Assembly (NCBI RefSeq): GCF_014839805.1
Contig: NC_051141.1
Location: forward strand, 15,570,777 to 15,634,776
Direction of reading: 5' to 3'
Source of the DNA: Manduca sexta
Taxonomy: Eukaryota; Arthropoda; Insecta; Lepidoptera; Sphingidae
DNA length: 64,000 nt
The notes below the pieces were generated by a model. The model ran no database searches, had not been told where the DNA came from, and worked only from the letters and a program-made list of their open reading frames with translations. Below, piece after piece: positions 43,872 to 55,479 of this stretch. How positions within the stretch are numbered: the stretch's first letter is position 1; the number at the start of each line of letters is the position of its first letter. The position numbers and the translations under genes were made by a program.

Positions 43872-46800
43872 CTGCAATGTAACAAACATTACAGGTATAT
43901 CCGTGTAATCTCTATGAGATAGGATAATACATATGCTGGACACACGCTGCATACATAATACCAGCCCTATAGAGTTATTAGGAAAACATTATTAACCTTG
44001 CAGGACTATGTTAATAACATTATCAACATCTTTTGTTATATGTCTTGTAATAGTTAATTATATTAAAAATTATTATTACGTCATACATATGGAAGAGATT
44101 GCATAATTGAACCAATAGGAACGAAGAAAACTAGTATTTTTCACTTACGCATAGTATATACAAAATACTACATACATGTTACCATAAATTTAAAAATACA
44201 ATTAATGTCACTGCCTAGCAATAACAGGACCACGCGCAATTCCGGCTTAGTATAAGATTTAGTGGCCGTCAACCGAGACGTAAAGTAACTGATGAAGAGT
44301 TTTGCGGAGCCAATTCACAAGCGAGGCAAAGTCCCCGTCAGTTCAATGTGTGTCACTCTGAAGACGACAAGGCTACATTTGGCAGAATAGGTTTATTCAA
44401 TACCAATAATGAATGATGTGTTTTTACATGAGTGTCAACGTACTAGAGACGTTACATGGTTGTACACTTACAACAAATACAGATCTTAAATGTATCAGAT
44501 AATAAAACAAAATCCTGGAATCGGTTTTTGATAAATTTGCTATGTTTTTTAACAAGTCATTAAATAAAAGATGTGTATCATGTCCGTAACATAGTTCTTC
44601 GAATTGATGTTAAACAAATAACCCTTTATACTGTCCCTTTACTGCGAGGGCCTTCTCTACTACTGAGACGGTTTAGGCCTTAGTCCACCACGCTGTCCTA
44701 GTGCTGCTTGGACTACACATATCTCCGAAATTCTTACAAAGAATTCTCAGGTATATTTCCTCACGATGTTTTGCTTCAATGTAAAAGCGAATGATGATGG
44801 ATAAACCAAAATCACAGGTACGAGGCTTGGCTTTTGAACCTAGGGTCCTTTGCCTTAGCAGTCCGTTCCCAATTAGGCTATCGTTTACTATATGGTTATA
44901 TAGATGTTCAAAGGCTCTAAACAGACGGACTTCATTTGAACTGCATGTCAACCGAGCATCTATCTGTCATTCAGTATGCAGTCTTTGGAACTGCACACCG
45001 ACTGCAATCGGGATGCACGGTTCGTTTGCAGTTTTATTGCGATTGTACAACTGCATTCAAACTGCAAACTTACAGTCCTAATGCAGTTGAAATTTAGCCG
45101 ACAGTCTAGAACTTAAGCGATGGCATAACACACGTTTGGGACATAAATCAGATACCAAATCACATCGAGTTAATTTGATTTTAAGTAATTATTTGTGTTA
45201 TATAGCTCGTAAGTTTCTTAATATTTTTTTTAATTGAGTAATACATGTTAAGGTTACGGTGCTGCGTGGAAATGAGCGACATTTTGTTTTGGTATACCTA
45301 AACTTTGAACGTGGGTCGTCCTTATAAATGTATTAGTTAACAGTATTCTACCAATAATAAATCTTTTCCATTAACCGTTACCGTTCCATTTCCGTCAACA
45401 TTCCATTAATTAACAGGCAAACGTCTCGGTCTATACTTCTCTCTTCTAAAATACTTAGAAACATATACGTACCGTTTCTGTTTATTTCTCGGTATGAATG
45501 TTATCGCCCACCGCGACTGTGGATTCCTCTTGGGCTCGTGTCCGATGTACCACAGTATGTCCTTCACATTCCATTCCTCGATCTTGTGTGAACCCTGCAC
45601 AAAATTATTCACGTTGATTACAGTAAGTCCGTTAAATAATTGAATAACTATCATTTTATGTGACTGATTGAAGAGAACGACAAACTAGTAAGATAAATAA
45701 TTACTTAGCATATAAACTGACCTGCTTATCTTTAAAGTAGCACAGGATTGAGTTCTGCAGTTCAAACATGTGCAACTTGAATCCTCTGCTCGCCTGTGTG
45801 GCGAACCTCATCTCGCCGCACACGAGTGACGTGGCGTGCCTCAGGGCGTCCATCTCTTGAACCATCTTGTTATCTTTAACCAGTAGATAGTTGTCTTTTC
45901 TGTCGTCCTCGTCCCAGTAGCCCCAGCGTAGGACCACGTCTAGAACTATCTCGTCTATGTGAACTATCCGTCGCATCGACTCGTTGCATATCACCTCCTC
46001 CAGCATGAGGAGATGCGACTCCGTGTTCGCTTTCTCGCATAGTTCTATGCATATGTCGGCGCTGGTCTTGTTCGGTGTTAGCTGTATAAATAACAACGTT
46101 ACAGATAGCTAGCTAGTCAAATTGACGATATAAGATAGTATAAAAAAAAAATAATAATTTTAGATTTATTTAAAATTAATTCACCCATTTACCATCGGAA
46201 TGTTTGCCGGTAAACATGGCAGCTACATGACAGTTACGCGTGTCACGGAAAAATAACCTTATGATGTAGTATAAAATAAGGTTATATTCCCGTGACACAC
46301 GTACTGTCATATAGCTGTCATGTTTGCCGGCAAACATTCCTCTGGTAAATGGGGTCCAGCAACAGTTAAAATTGCTTCTTTTTCTTGTAACGAAAAGTGT
46401 GTTCTAACTGAATCTGATCACAACCACTAATTTGCGAGTAATAACGACGTGTGCCTCACCGCGACCTGGTGGCACGTGCTCCTGTCCCTGACGTAGACCC
46501 AGGCCCTGAGGTCGCCCGCGGCTCGCGGCGGCGCCGGCGCGGAGTTGCTGAGCACGCGCATCAGCACGCGGCGCACGGCCGCCTCGCGCCGCCGCTCCGC
46601 CTCCGTCGGCTCCCACACCGACTCGAAGTTTGCTATCAGGTCCCGCACTACCATCACTTCTTTGGACGACCACGCGGTTTGCAACGTGTTGCTCGTCTGA
46701 AATTCAATTTTAATCGGATCAATTTACGGGCACCGATTAAATCAACCAAGATTTTCAAATACATGCTATAAGTTAACTCACTCAATCTACCGTTTACTCT

Positions 46801-49800
46801 GTATTTGACGCACAAAACTAACATCAATAAATATTCCTATAGTTTATACAGACTACCCAATATCGGATATAAATTGTCTTGTGAAATAAGTTAAGGATCT
46901 TACGTTTTATCTTGTCTTACTAATATTATAAATAGGAAAACTTGGGAAAGTTTTTATATTATGTTTGCTTGAATTAAATGCAGAAACAACTGAAGGAATT
47001 TAAATGAAATTTGGTACACAAGTACATGTCCTGGATTGACCCATAGAGTACCTAATTTGTTTCCATGAAACAAAATAGAACATTGATATTTCTTGTTTTA
47101 CATTATTCACATTCTTATCGATCCTGTAAAATTGCGCTCGTATCTACACGGCCCGTTATTGTGAATCCATCGATATGAATCCCAGCAGGTTTGTTATGAC
47201 GAATATTCTCACCAGTGCGGCGGGCATGACGGTGGGCGCCCACACGGAGGCGAGATTCTCCGCGTTCATCTTGTTGGCGTGGCTCATGGTGTGCAGGAAG
47301 TGGAGGTGTGCGAACAGCTTGCGCGCCGTGTTGCGCGCCACCAACGGCAGCGAGCACATCACGCGCCGGTACTCCGCGTGACGAGCTGCCTCCTCATCTA
47401 ACCCTGGAAGGAAGATATTTGAGTGCTCGTCTTGATGACGCGGTGGATTACACAACTTGTAAAGGGAGATAATGATCGTGACTGAGATTTTGATTTGCTT
47501 TAAACTAGGAACAACAATGAGCAGTTGGCAAAAATATAGATTAATAATCCCATAACCCACCCCTCACGCCAACCACACGCGGTACGAATCGCAAACAAAC
47601 GTGTCAATTGTGTGCAGCTTGTTAGTCGTCTAGTAACTTTATAGGCAATAAAATATAATACTTGATCCAAGATCCGGCTACTGAATCAAAATGTAGACGC
47701 AAACACATTAGACTCACTAATAGCGTCGGTGAGCGCTTGATGTCTGTCCTGAGGTATGAGCGGCTCAGGCAGGTCCCTGAAGAACCGCTTGAGCACGCCG
47801 GTGACGTCGTGCTCCGAGTGCTGTCCAGGGCTGAGCTGCACCGACCACGAGTCGCGCCTGAACCGCGCTAGCAACTCCGACAGCACCAAACTGCTGCCTG
47901 CGCGGCGGTAGATACCTTCAGAGAGGCTGCCTGCAACACACGTACGCAGTTTTATTTTATATTAGTTTCAGTCCCAGCTCCACCTGCGTGAGAAAGATTT
48001 TCCGGCATAAAAGCCTATGTCCTTTCCCAGGGCCTCATACTATCTCCATAACAAATTTCATCGAAATCTGTTTAATGGTCGGCCAGTGCAAGCGTCATTA
48101 AGAAGACAGCTATAGTTACTTTCGCATTTATAAAATAAAACTAAGTTTCGCCTGCAGCGCCACCCACGTGAAAAAGTTTTCTCAGATAATTATTTTCCTT
48201 GGATCCAAAATCGATTAAGTCATAGTTCCTGACATTAACGCGTTCAAACAAGCTCTTCAGCTTTATATAATAGTACCTATAGATAACGGATGGACATCGC
48301 AAGCTAAATCCACTACACCTGATGGTAATTGAAGTGCTGTCTAGATACAGTATTGATTGAAGACAGATGATAATCACCCACCATTCGACACAATAATGGC
48401 GACGTGTTCAAAACCGAATATAGACGTGCTGCGATCCCGAAATACACGCTGTCTTAGGTCTGAATGTTGAATGCTGCCACATTGTACAACCCTCGTATCA
48501 CTGATGGCTTTAAATCAAGTAAGTGATAGGAGACAACAATGTACTAGTCACATATCGAAATAAATTTACAACAGCGTTAGGCATATGAAGACTGATTTCA
48601 ATGAATCGCAGAATTCTAGCGCCATATTTATTACAATTTCGCGTGAGACATTACAAACCTCATTATTACAGCACTTGAATGAACGAAGAAACACCTCCTT
48701 TCCAATACCCCAATAGTATTCAGTGTGGATGTTAAATCCCTGTTTAATACTATGTAATATACTATGTAGGTTCTGGGAAGTCCTGACATTGCTGGTCAAG
48801 ACGGTGCAAGCGAAACGTCGTCCATCCGGCATCAAGATAAGTCGACGACATTGTGAACATCGACGTTTGAACATAGATGCAACTGGCTTGAGTCCGGGAC
48901 ACGTTGCATAGTATAAGAGGGCTATACTTATACTGATATTTAGTGTTATCGCACTGTGAATTAATGAATGAATGCATAGTCAGTTAACTAGAACTCACCA
49001 TGCGCGTATATAAAGCTGAGGCACTTGTCGACGATGGCGGGCACATCCTCCTTGGTCAGCTGCTGGTGGTGGATATGTGCGCCGTTGTTGTACGCCGCCA
49101 GCTTCACCATGTACCGCCAGCCCTGGTCATGAACGTGCCGATTTACCGCCATTTTCGATAACCGATCTCAATCGCTTATTTCGATCTCAAAAATGGACCA
49201 ATCAGTACAATTTTTTATTTGAAATGCTCTCAAATGAGTCATTTTGATTGGTTCATGCTCGGAATTGGATTGAAGATTGACATTGGGATCGTTTATTGAA
49301 AACCGCTATTAGTCTTGTGAACGTAGGTGAACCAAAAAAAGGTGGAATATGAATTTCAAAACTTAATTCTACCTATATGCGTTATAGATAAAAGTTTTCA
49401 AATTGATTTGCGTTCATTCCGCATAAACATTGTTTATGCAACATGAAATTGTTAATCCTTTTATGCTTGCTAAATTTTCAGTTAATAAATTTTATACCTG
49501 GGGCTTTGTTACAATTTATTACAATTTATTAGTATTCTGTTTATTTGCTGTAGGAAATATACACCAGTAGTTTTACTGTTAATATAATACTTATTTATCG
49601 CAGGCAGCGACATACGTATGTACGTATACGTGGCCATATTTATTTAGTTACAAACGAATTTAATCTATTCTATTTACGATTAATTGTTTGTAATTATTTA
49701 TTAAAATGTAATCAGGAGTACATAGATTGCAAAACCACGAAAAAATTCATTAGAAACATCAATTATTACAATTTCAACTAGAATTCTTACTATCGACCTG

Positions 49801-51352
49801 TCAAATGACGTCACGTGAACAAGAGTCCGCGGGATTATAATAGTGACCGTCACCATAGTTACTATTTAGTATTAGATTGGACCGAACTTGTTTCTTCAAA
49901 CGAAGTGACCTTATTCTACCCCTACCCTATATGCCTAACTGTTGAACTGTCACTCCCAGAGGCCGTAGATAAGACATTATACAATCGTTAACGTTAACTA
50001 CAGGTATATATGAGAATGACATCCTAGCGATAAACTTATCGATTGGCTATGTCATCCCCATGTTTCTTTTTTCTGTTTTGTATTGTAATTAATAATATAA
50101 TCTAATATTATATTATTAGCCCTGTATTATATACTTTCCCACTGCTGGATACGGTTTACTCTACTACTGCGAGGGAATAGCTTTTTACGCTGGCCATTAG
50201 TAAACTTGACACAACCTCAAAATTCCTATAGAGAACTTCTTAGGTATGCAGATTTCCTCACGATGTTTTCCTTCACCGTTAATACATACATATTTTTTTA
50301 GAAAAGACAGAGGTGTGTGCCCTTGGGATTTGAACCTGCGGTCATTCGTCTCGGCTGGCCGTTCCACACCCGACTAGGCTATCGCCGTTTATTGAAGTTA
50401 ACGTACATATGTGTGTAACTCTCAACGAAAACCCAGCAAAGCACTCATAATGAAAGAAACTCTTAAACATGTTTTTTTAAATCATATTTACAGCTACAAC
50501 ACAAAATATTGAGAGAAAATGAATAACTTATAAAATATTTAGATATTTTATAGCGTTGGTAATATCACTTAAATTTAGTACTACGCTGAATCGATATGGA
50601 ATTTAAAATAAACAGCAGGTTATGACTTTCCTCTTTATGAATTCCATGTTAAATTTACTTTGAATTGATGAGAGCAAAATTCTGAATTTCGGAATTCGGA
50701 CACGCCGAATAATCCGAACCGGCATGTAAATACGGGGATCCTCGGTAATATATTCGTGTGTACTAGTTCTCTTGCGAATTTTATAACTATTTTGTTCATT
50801 ATAACTGTTGTACCAGATATAAATATTCTCTTGGAATAAAATGAATATAGTAGTTTCTCACGCGTACCATCATCGAGTCTATTCACTCTCAAGCCCTATG
50901 CGCATTTGAATGAGATTATCTTGGACATACAACAGGTTCATTTGCAGCAAACAGTGTATATTTATCATCAATAATAGTTACATATTCACCGATAGTATCG
51001 TCATCCCACTAATGACTGATTTCATCGATAAACTTTTACTCATTATTCCAAAACTAACGTCGGCGAATTCAAAGATATTTTGTGTGATATAATCTAGCGA
51101 TCAATTCCAATAATATAAAATATATTTTATTATGTAACTCAAACAAACTGCATGTATGTACTGATTGCTCTATTTACGCCATGGATCCAACGGTAACGGT
51201 AAATGGTGCCTAACATAAAAAGATATATACCTTGAGCTCTCTCTCGTGCTGGAAGCGCAAGTAGAGCGTGGCGTGGGGACAGTCGAGCAGCAGGTTGTCG
51301 CTGCCGTCCGTGGGGCACATCGCCTTCGTCTCCTCGTCCGCCTCCTGTGTCA
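43739..51352 (-). CDS. RhoGAP15B: ARAP/RhoGAP15B-like Rho-GAP with Ras-association domain, 3' part (gene span)
   Basis: Eight minus-strand exons (51231-51352, 48999-49122, 47718-47930, 47213-47403, 46460-46696, 45722-46081, 45473-45594, 43739-43871) join with consistent phases. They give 499 residues ending in a TGA. Domain order is the end of a PH-like domain, RhoGAP, RA, then a partial PH-like domain. This order is that of the ARAP family and the insect orthologue RhoGAP15B. The RhoGAP domain has the catalytic-arginine region (EGIYRRAGSS), LKRFFRDLPEPLIP and the NKMNAENLASVWAP motif. In the family it accelerates GTP hydrolysis on Rho-type GTPases at membranes, and the RA domain binds a Ras-family GTPase. 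The 5' portion (PH and possibly ArfGAP/ankyrin domains) was not found in the window. Confidence 0.9.
44625..44880 (-). mobile_element. SINE copy, minus orientation
   Basis: Complement of the 13093-13420 family: 'tactgtccctttactgcgagggccttc', 'tccaccacgctgtcc', 'cctcacgatgttttgcttcaatg' and the head complement 'cccaattaggctatcg'. Lies in the last ARAP intron. Confidence 0.8.
45473..45594 (-). CDS. RhoGAP15B: ARAP-like gene: PH-like exon
   Basis: 122 bases, phase 0 in, phase 2 out: GSHKIEEWNVKDILWYIGHE, then PKRNPQSRWAITFIPRNKQK and Arg. In ARAPs the matching line is W.l...kvYlG.rkk.kpP..WGfT. Donor CG|GTACGT. Confidence 0.92.
45722..46081 (-). CDS. RhoGAP15B: ARAP-like gene: Ras-association domain exon
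   Basis: 120 codons, phase 0 at both ends. LTPNKTSADICIELCEKANT, then HLLMLEEVICNESMRRIVHI and DEIVLDVVLRWGYWDEDDR. This is the ARAP RA pattern (sPt.tA.el....l......w.LfEv...g..eRplh..E.vle.vl.W). It ends ATQASRGFKLHMFELQNSIL, a strand of the following PH-like domain. Confidence 0.93.
46184..46354. mobile_element. Palindromic MITE in an ARAP intron
   Basis: Two arms of about 75 bases (46184 to about 46262, and about 46280-46354) are reverse complements with few mismatches. The inner arms read 'gtgtcacggaaaaataacctta' and 'aaggttatattcccgtgacac'. It fills nearly half of the 378-base intron between the RA exon and the preceding exon. Confidence 0.85.
46460..46696 (-). CDS. RhoGAP15B: ARAP-like gene: RhoGAP-RA linker
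   Basis: 79 codons, phase 0 at both ends. TSNTLQTAWSSKEVMVVRDL, then IANFESVWEPTEAERRREAA, the last RhoGAP helix (LI.NF...F/W). It then enters an Ala/Arg/Pro-rich linker and DLRAWVYVRDRSTCHQVA, the first strand leading into the RA domain. Very GC-rich. Confidence 0.9.
47213..47403 (-). CDS. RhoGAP15B: ARAP-like gene: RhoGAP C-terminal half
   Basis: 191 bases, phase 1 in, phase 0 out. LDEEAARHAEYRRVMCSLPL, then LFAHLHFLHTMSHANKMNAE and NLASVWAPTVMPAAL. The LP..N......L..HL......NKM...NLA....P motif is diagnostic of RhoGAP. Donor CTG|GTGAGA. GC-rich. Confidence 0.95.
47718..47930 (-). CDS. RhoGAP15B: ARAP-like gene: RhoGAP exon with catalytic-arginine motif
   Basis: 213 bases, phase 1 in, phase 1 out. 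Reads GSLSEGIYRRAGSSLVLSEL, then HDVTGVLKRFFRDLPEPLIP and HQALTDAI. The Arg in GIYR is the family's arginine finger, and the KRF.R.LPEPL helix contacts the GTPase. Both are intact, so the domain is predicted to be catalytically competent. Acceptor TTGCAG|GCAGC, donor ATTA|GTGAGT. Confidence 0.95.
47950..48220 (-). repeat. Dispersed repeat in an ARAP intron
   Basis: Contains 'aagcctatgtcctttcccagggcctcatac' and 'aaatttcatcgaaatctgttt', a common lepidopteran repeat seen in reverse. A second partial start is at about 48140 ('cgcctgcagcgccacccacgtg'). Confidence 0.5.
48999..49122 (-). CDS. RhoGAP15B: ARAP-like gene: start of RhoGAP domain
   Basis: 124 bases, phase 0 in, phase 1 out: GWRYMVKLAAYNNGAHIHHQ, then QLTKEDVPAIVDKCLSFIYA and His plus G. 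The 'IP.IVD.C..FI..HG' pattern is the N-terminal helix of ARAP RhoGAP domains. Acceptor TGACCAG|GGCTGG, donor CATG|GTGAGT. Confidence 0.92.
49961..50090. mobile_element. MITE copy (GGGCCGTAGC family), decayed
   Basis: Starts 'gaggccgtagataagacatt' and shares 'atgagaatgacatcctagcgataaacttatcgat' with 36150-36313. The right terminus is lost. Confidence 0.65.
50125..50390 (-). mobile_element. SINE copy, full length, minus orientation
   Basis: Complement of the 13093-13420 family with all parts: 'cccactgctggatacgg', 'aaaattcctatagagaacttc', 'cctcacgatgttttccttcacc', 'gatttgaacctgcggtc' (B box) and 'cgactaggctatcgcc' (A box). Confidence 0.85.
51231..51352 (-). CDS. RhoGAP15B: ARAP-like gene: end of PH-like domain exon
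   Basis: 122 bases, phase 1 in, phase 0 out: VTQEADEETKAMCPTDGSDN, then LLLDCPHATLYLRFQHEREL before donor AAG|GTATAT. With the next exon it gives TLYLRF..ERELKGWRYMVKLA, which resembles the last strand and C-terminal helix of a PH domain with its conserved Trp. The upstream exon was not found. Confidence 0.8.
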
Positions 51353-53805
51353 CTGTTGAACAAAAACACGCACTGTTTCACTGCACTGTACTACATGCAC
51401 AATCCAACGACGACGCCCTTATCAAATTTGGTTAAACACTTGAGCGAAATCCAATTTGAGTATGACGTGTTAAAAATTCAACTATTATCAGTTTTTGATC
51501 AGCTCAAATAATGCAACCTATTGTTCACCCCGAACCAGAAATCGAATGAAGATTAGTGATTACACTCGGCCGAATGTCATTCGGCTCGGCGCTACAGCAC
51601 ACGTAGTGCTTACTTACTGATACAATAACAACGCGAGCCAATCACTCGCTTCCACAAAGGGAGGAATCTAGTCACAATATACCCTTTGTCAATTATTTCA
51701 CGAAATAGTCCATGTATAGTACAAAATGAATTGCGTTTGGCTAACGACTGGCTAGCGACTCTGAATAGTGCAAGTTACTAATGTCGTCATTGTCAAAGCT
51801 GTCCCACTCCGTATTACAACCATTAACAGCCTCAATACCAAAAGGATCATGAACGTCTGTCTACACGTCAGCCTTTGAAACTTACGACAACCCATTTTCA
51901 TCCTATACATCATATTTTGGTTTTACAATTATCGGAAATTAACCACGAAATACTTTCATTTCTGTCCATACAGTACCATATCTGTAAAGTTACACATAAC
52001 TCTGTCCGTACCCGGCCAACTGCAGGTTCTGCACGATCCACTTTGTTGTTTTTGTAATACGTATACAAACGTGTGAAGTAGCGTTTCACAAACTGCGAAC
52101 ACCAACTCTAAAAACTACGACAAATATTTTTCAACTTTATATAAGAGTTAATAAAAAATGATTAAAACTTAAGCAATGTAGTTTCTCTTTTTCAAAGTAA
52201 TTCGTATTTATGTGCACACTGATTATTGACATGTGTATATATCAGAGCCTTTCATTGAAAATGGCTTTCGAGTATTTCTCCCTTATAGGCTATTTCTAGG
52301 AATAATAAACGTGGCGCAATATGCGTTCATATGGTTTCAATTTCAATAAAAAGAAATATTACAAATGCCAGTGAATTCCCGGTATCATTGAATATTGCGA
52401 CATATAGCAGACATTGGTTAGTATTATCATTATCTGCATACCTAGGTGTATAGAATACCAAAAAATATATATTGTAAAAAGTATGATAATACAGTGATAA
52501 ATAAAACTTTAATCTACATATAATGCACCGCCCGGGGGTTTTGACGTCGGATCTCTCGGAGGTTAAAGGATTTTTTATATAACCTACGAGAATTTGTTTT
52601 ATACTCTAAATTGCAAATCTCTACCAATATTATAGTGTGCAATTATTTTTTTCATTGTATGTCGCCGCCAAAATCCAATAATAATGGTTAAGTGATTGAT
52701 TTTAACCATATCGTCGGCTAAGAGTGCTGAGCTGCTAACTCCATTTTTACCGAAAATGAGATTTTGATACCATCAGATAGAGTGAGCAAAACTCTACAAA
52801 ATCGTAAAACATACCAAGTGCCTCTAACACACGACAATGTCACTTTTTGAGCCTCAATAATATCTGACAACTCCTTGGATGTGAAATTAACTCGCGTAAA
52901 ACTTGCTAACTCCCTCATTTGGCGCCATTTTGTGGGCAAATGTGCAGCTCAAATTCCCGCGATATGGCATCATAACTCCCATATGAAGAAGAAATACAAT
53001 TTTACTTCGTGTGTGATATTATTGAACAATGGTGATTGTTGTTTTTTAATTTTTCTATCTTTATTTTGTCTTTTAAATTGTGTTAATACATAAAAGCCTA
53101 AAACTTGGCATCCTCTTGCTTGGCCTGGGAGTTAGCCCGTTTTATTTCTTACAAATAAGTCTTATTAAAGGAGTTAGACATAATTATTTTTTGCAATTCA
53201 ATACCCTTCTATGTTTTTAATACCACGTTTGTACATGTTTTAAATCAAAAAACATAGGTAATATGTTATTTATATCATGAATTATATATAGTTGGTATCC
53301 ACAGTTAAGAGAAAAAAATTGCGTGGCCAAGTAATACAGTAAAGGGCCTTGGCTAAAATTTGTGGCCGAGTCGTACTGCGATGTAAAATATATAAATATT
53401 AAATTTACAAATAAATCAGCAAATTTTGGGTATTTTATATCGCTATATCCAGCGATAAACATTGCCCATTGATGGATTGTTGGTGAAATCTTTGGGAAAG
53501 TATTTCTGTAGCCAGTGATAGTTTTCTTTATTTTAATCAAAATAAAAGACCCCAACATTCAAAAGTACGATGGCATCCATACAAAACGAGGGAATCCTTT
53601 ACGAAGTCAGTCACTCGATATTTTCTATAATGTTTATACATATTTTGTAACCTAAGCCGACAGATTAATAAAAATAAGGATAAAAATGTAAATAATTATC
53701 GTAAAAAGGAAAAAGAACGAGTGGCAAATGATACTGGAAATTTAAGGAGAACTTTGAAAAATATATTAAACGAAGTCGGAGGTTAACAGAGTTTTCAGTG
53801 GACAA

Positions 53806-54115
53806 GTAACTTGCTGAATACGGGCACACTATGTTGCGACTACTACCTTATCAACCGGATTTTTATCCAAATTAAAATATGTGGTCTCGACTGAAAGGCT
53901 ATGTAGCCGCTAGAAACGAGGATATGAATTAGATTACAGTAAAAACAATATTCATTAAAAAGTAAATATTACCGGGCCTGAAGAATGGAAATAGGTTTAC
54001 GATCGTGCAATCAAATACGAGCATGAATAGCTAAGATTTTAACACGACGTAGACGATTACACTGATAAACTAGTAAATAATATTTACGATAGTGACAGTG
54101 ATATTGAACTCTTTC
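53806..54115 (+). pseudogene. IS630/Tc1-mariner-like transposase C-terminal remnant
   Basis: Plus strand: EYGHTMLRLLPYQPDFYPN, stop, NMWSRLKGYVAARNEDMN, then after further breaks GPEEWK and a final acidic DSDSDIE tail. This follows the DDE-superfamily pattern LPPY.P..NPIE..WS..KG.V......, with a stop where the catalytic-acid position (IE) should be. Several stops and frame breaks make it inactive. It is the only coding trace that fits the surrounding TIR element. Confidence 0.65.
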
Positions 54116-54179
54116 AGAGCGTAGATATTTAATTCGCGAGACAGGGGGATGTCATATCCCCAAAACTGTTCAAAAGCGT

Positions 54180-54985
54180 ACTGTAGGATTTGTTCATAAC
54201 TCTGGACTGAACAGGTATGGGCATTAACGTAAATGGTGATTACATCTCGCACTTGCAATTCGCAGATGACATATTGATAATGGCAGAAACACTGGAGGAA
54301 CTGCAACAGATGTTGAGTTCAGCCTAGCATCAACCTCACAGCGAATAAGTCTAACAATGAATCTTTATAAGACAAAAGTTACGATCAAGGACCATTCTAT
54401 CGTTGTCAATGGCCACCTTCTCAAAGCTGTTTCCGAATAATCTTACCTTGGACAGATTCTGCAATTAAGAACAAACAGTTTTGAGCAGGAGGTTAAAAGA
54501 TTCCGGCTGGGCTGGGCCGCATTTGGTAAACTACGCCGGGTTTTCTCGTGATTTCTACCGCAATGTCTGAAAACGAAGGTTTTCACCCAATTCGTCCTAC
54601 CTGTCATAACCTACGGTGCCGAAACGTGAATGCTCAAAGTGGCTGGTCCACCAGTTCAGGGTCGCTCAGCGAGCTATAGAAGGATAAACTTCGTAACGAA
54701 GTCATCCGTCAGAGAACCAATATCGACGACATAGCAGACAGGATTAACAAACTAAAGTGGCAGTTGGCAGGGCAAACCTGTCGAAGAACCGATAACTAAT
54801 GGGGTAAACGAGTTCTTGAATGGAGTCCACGACTCGGCAAACGTATTTATAGGACGCCTTCAAGCAAGGCGGAGTGACGATCTACAAAAGGTCGCTGACA
54901 AGAACTGGATGCGACAGCCCAAAGACAGAGTAAAATTGCGCATATTTGGGGAGGCCTATGTATATCAGTGGACAAAGATATAGGC
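54180..54985 (+). pseudogene. RTE-type LINE reverse transcriptase fragment
   Basis: Plus strand, broken frames. HLQFADDILIMAETLEELQQ contains the FADD catalytic motif of the reverse transcriptase palm. Downstream come 'VTYGAET', 'RWQLAGQ'-like and the C-terminal 'DKNWMRQ...GEAYVYQW' tail, which is characteristic of RTE ORFs. Many indels and stops. It lies inside the TIR element, so it inserted later or was captured. Confidence 0.75.
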
Positions 54986-55053
54986 TGATGATGAGAATTT
55001 TGAGAATTTAGATGATTAAAAGTTTTATTTAAATGTTATTTTAGCAATTATAT

Positions 55054-55107
55054 GTATAATGATAGTGTTTAATATGTACGCTACATATTAAACACTATTC
55101 ATTATAC
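55054..55107. repeat. Hairpin, 54 bp
   Basis: Arms GTATAATGATAGTGTTTAAT... and the complement ...ATTAAACACTATTCATTATAC flank a three-base centre, with one mismatch or indel. AT-rich, inside the TIR element. Confidence 0.75.
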
Positions 55108-55219
55108 GAGTTACCAAAGTATGTAATCGTGTTAAAACATTTTCTTTTTATTTTATTTTCCCTAATCAAAAGACAACATCTAAATATTTTAACAGCACGT
55201 AATAAACACGGGATTCTTA

Positions 55220-55479
55220 CCCCCTTATTCATAAACGTTTTTTATCTAAGGACGAAGTAAAGCTGTGATAACAAGCTTGTTTCTCAGTGCCCAACGGCAC
55301 TGAGAAACAGACATAGGGCCGTTGTGATTGGCTAATATTGTTGTATCTCAATATTAGCCAATCACAACGGCCCTATGTCTACGCACTGAGAAGACTGCCA
55401 TGCCGTCAGCACTGAGAAACAGACTTGTTATCACAGCTTTACTCGGTCGTTAGATAAAAAACGTTTATGAATAAGGGGG
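55220..55479. mobile_element. Palindromic MITE (CCCCCTTATTCATAAACG ends)
   Basis: 260 bp. The outer arms 'cccccttattcataaacg' and 'cgtttatgaataaggggg' and the inner arms ('gggccgttgtgattggctaatattg' and its complement) form a long stem with an internal asymmetry near 55280-55400. It is flanked by TTA on both sides. Non-coding, nested in the TIR element. Confidence 0.85.

Noticed and set aside
43478..43922. Overlapping plus-strand frames of 74-134 codons
   Set aside because: They are antisense to the GC-rich last ARAP exon and its 3' repeat. The minus-strand frame is fixed by phase and homology.
52718..53093. Opposed 72-73-codon frames at the left end of the TIR element
   Set aside because: They run through the TIR and subterminal repeats, show no transposase motif, and overlap each other.
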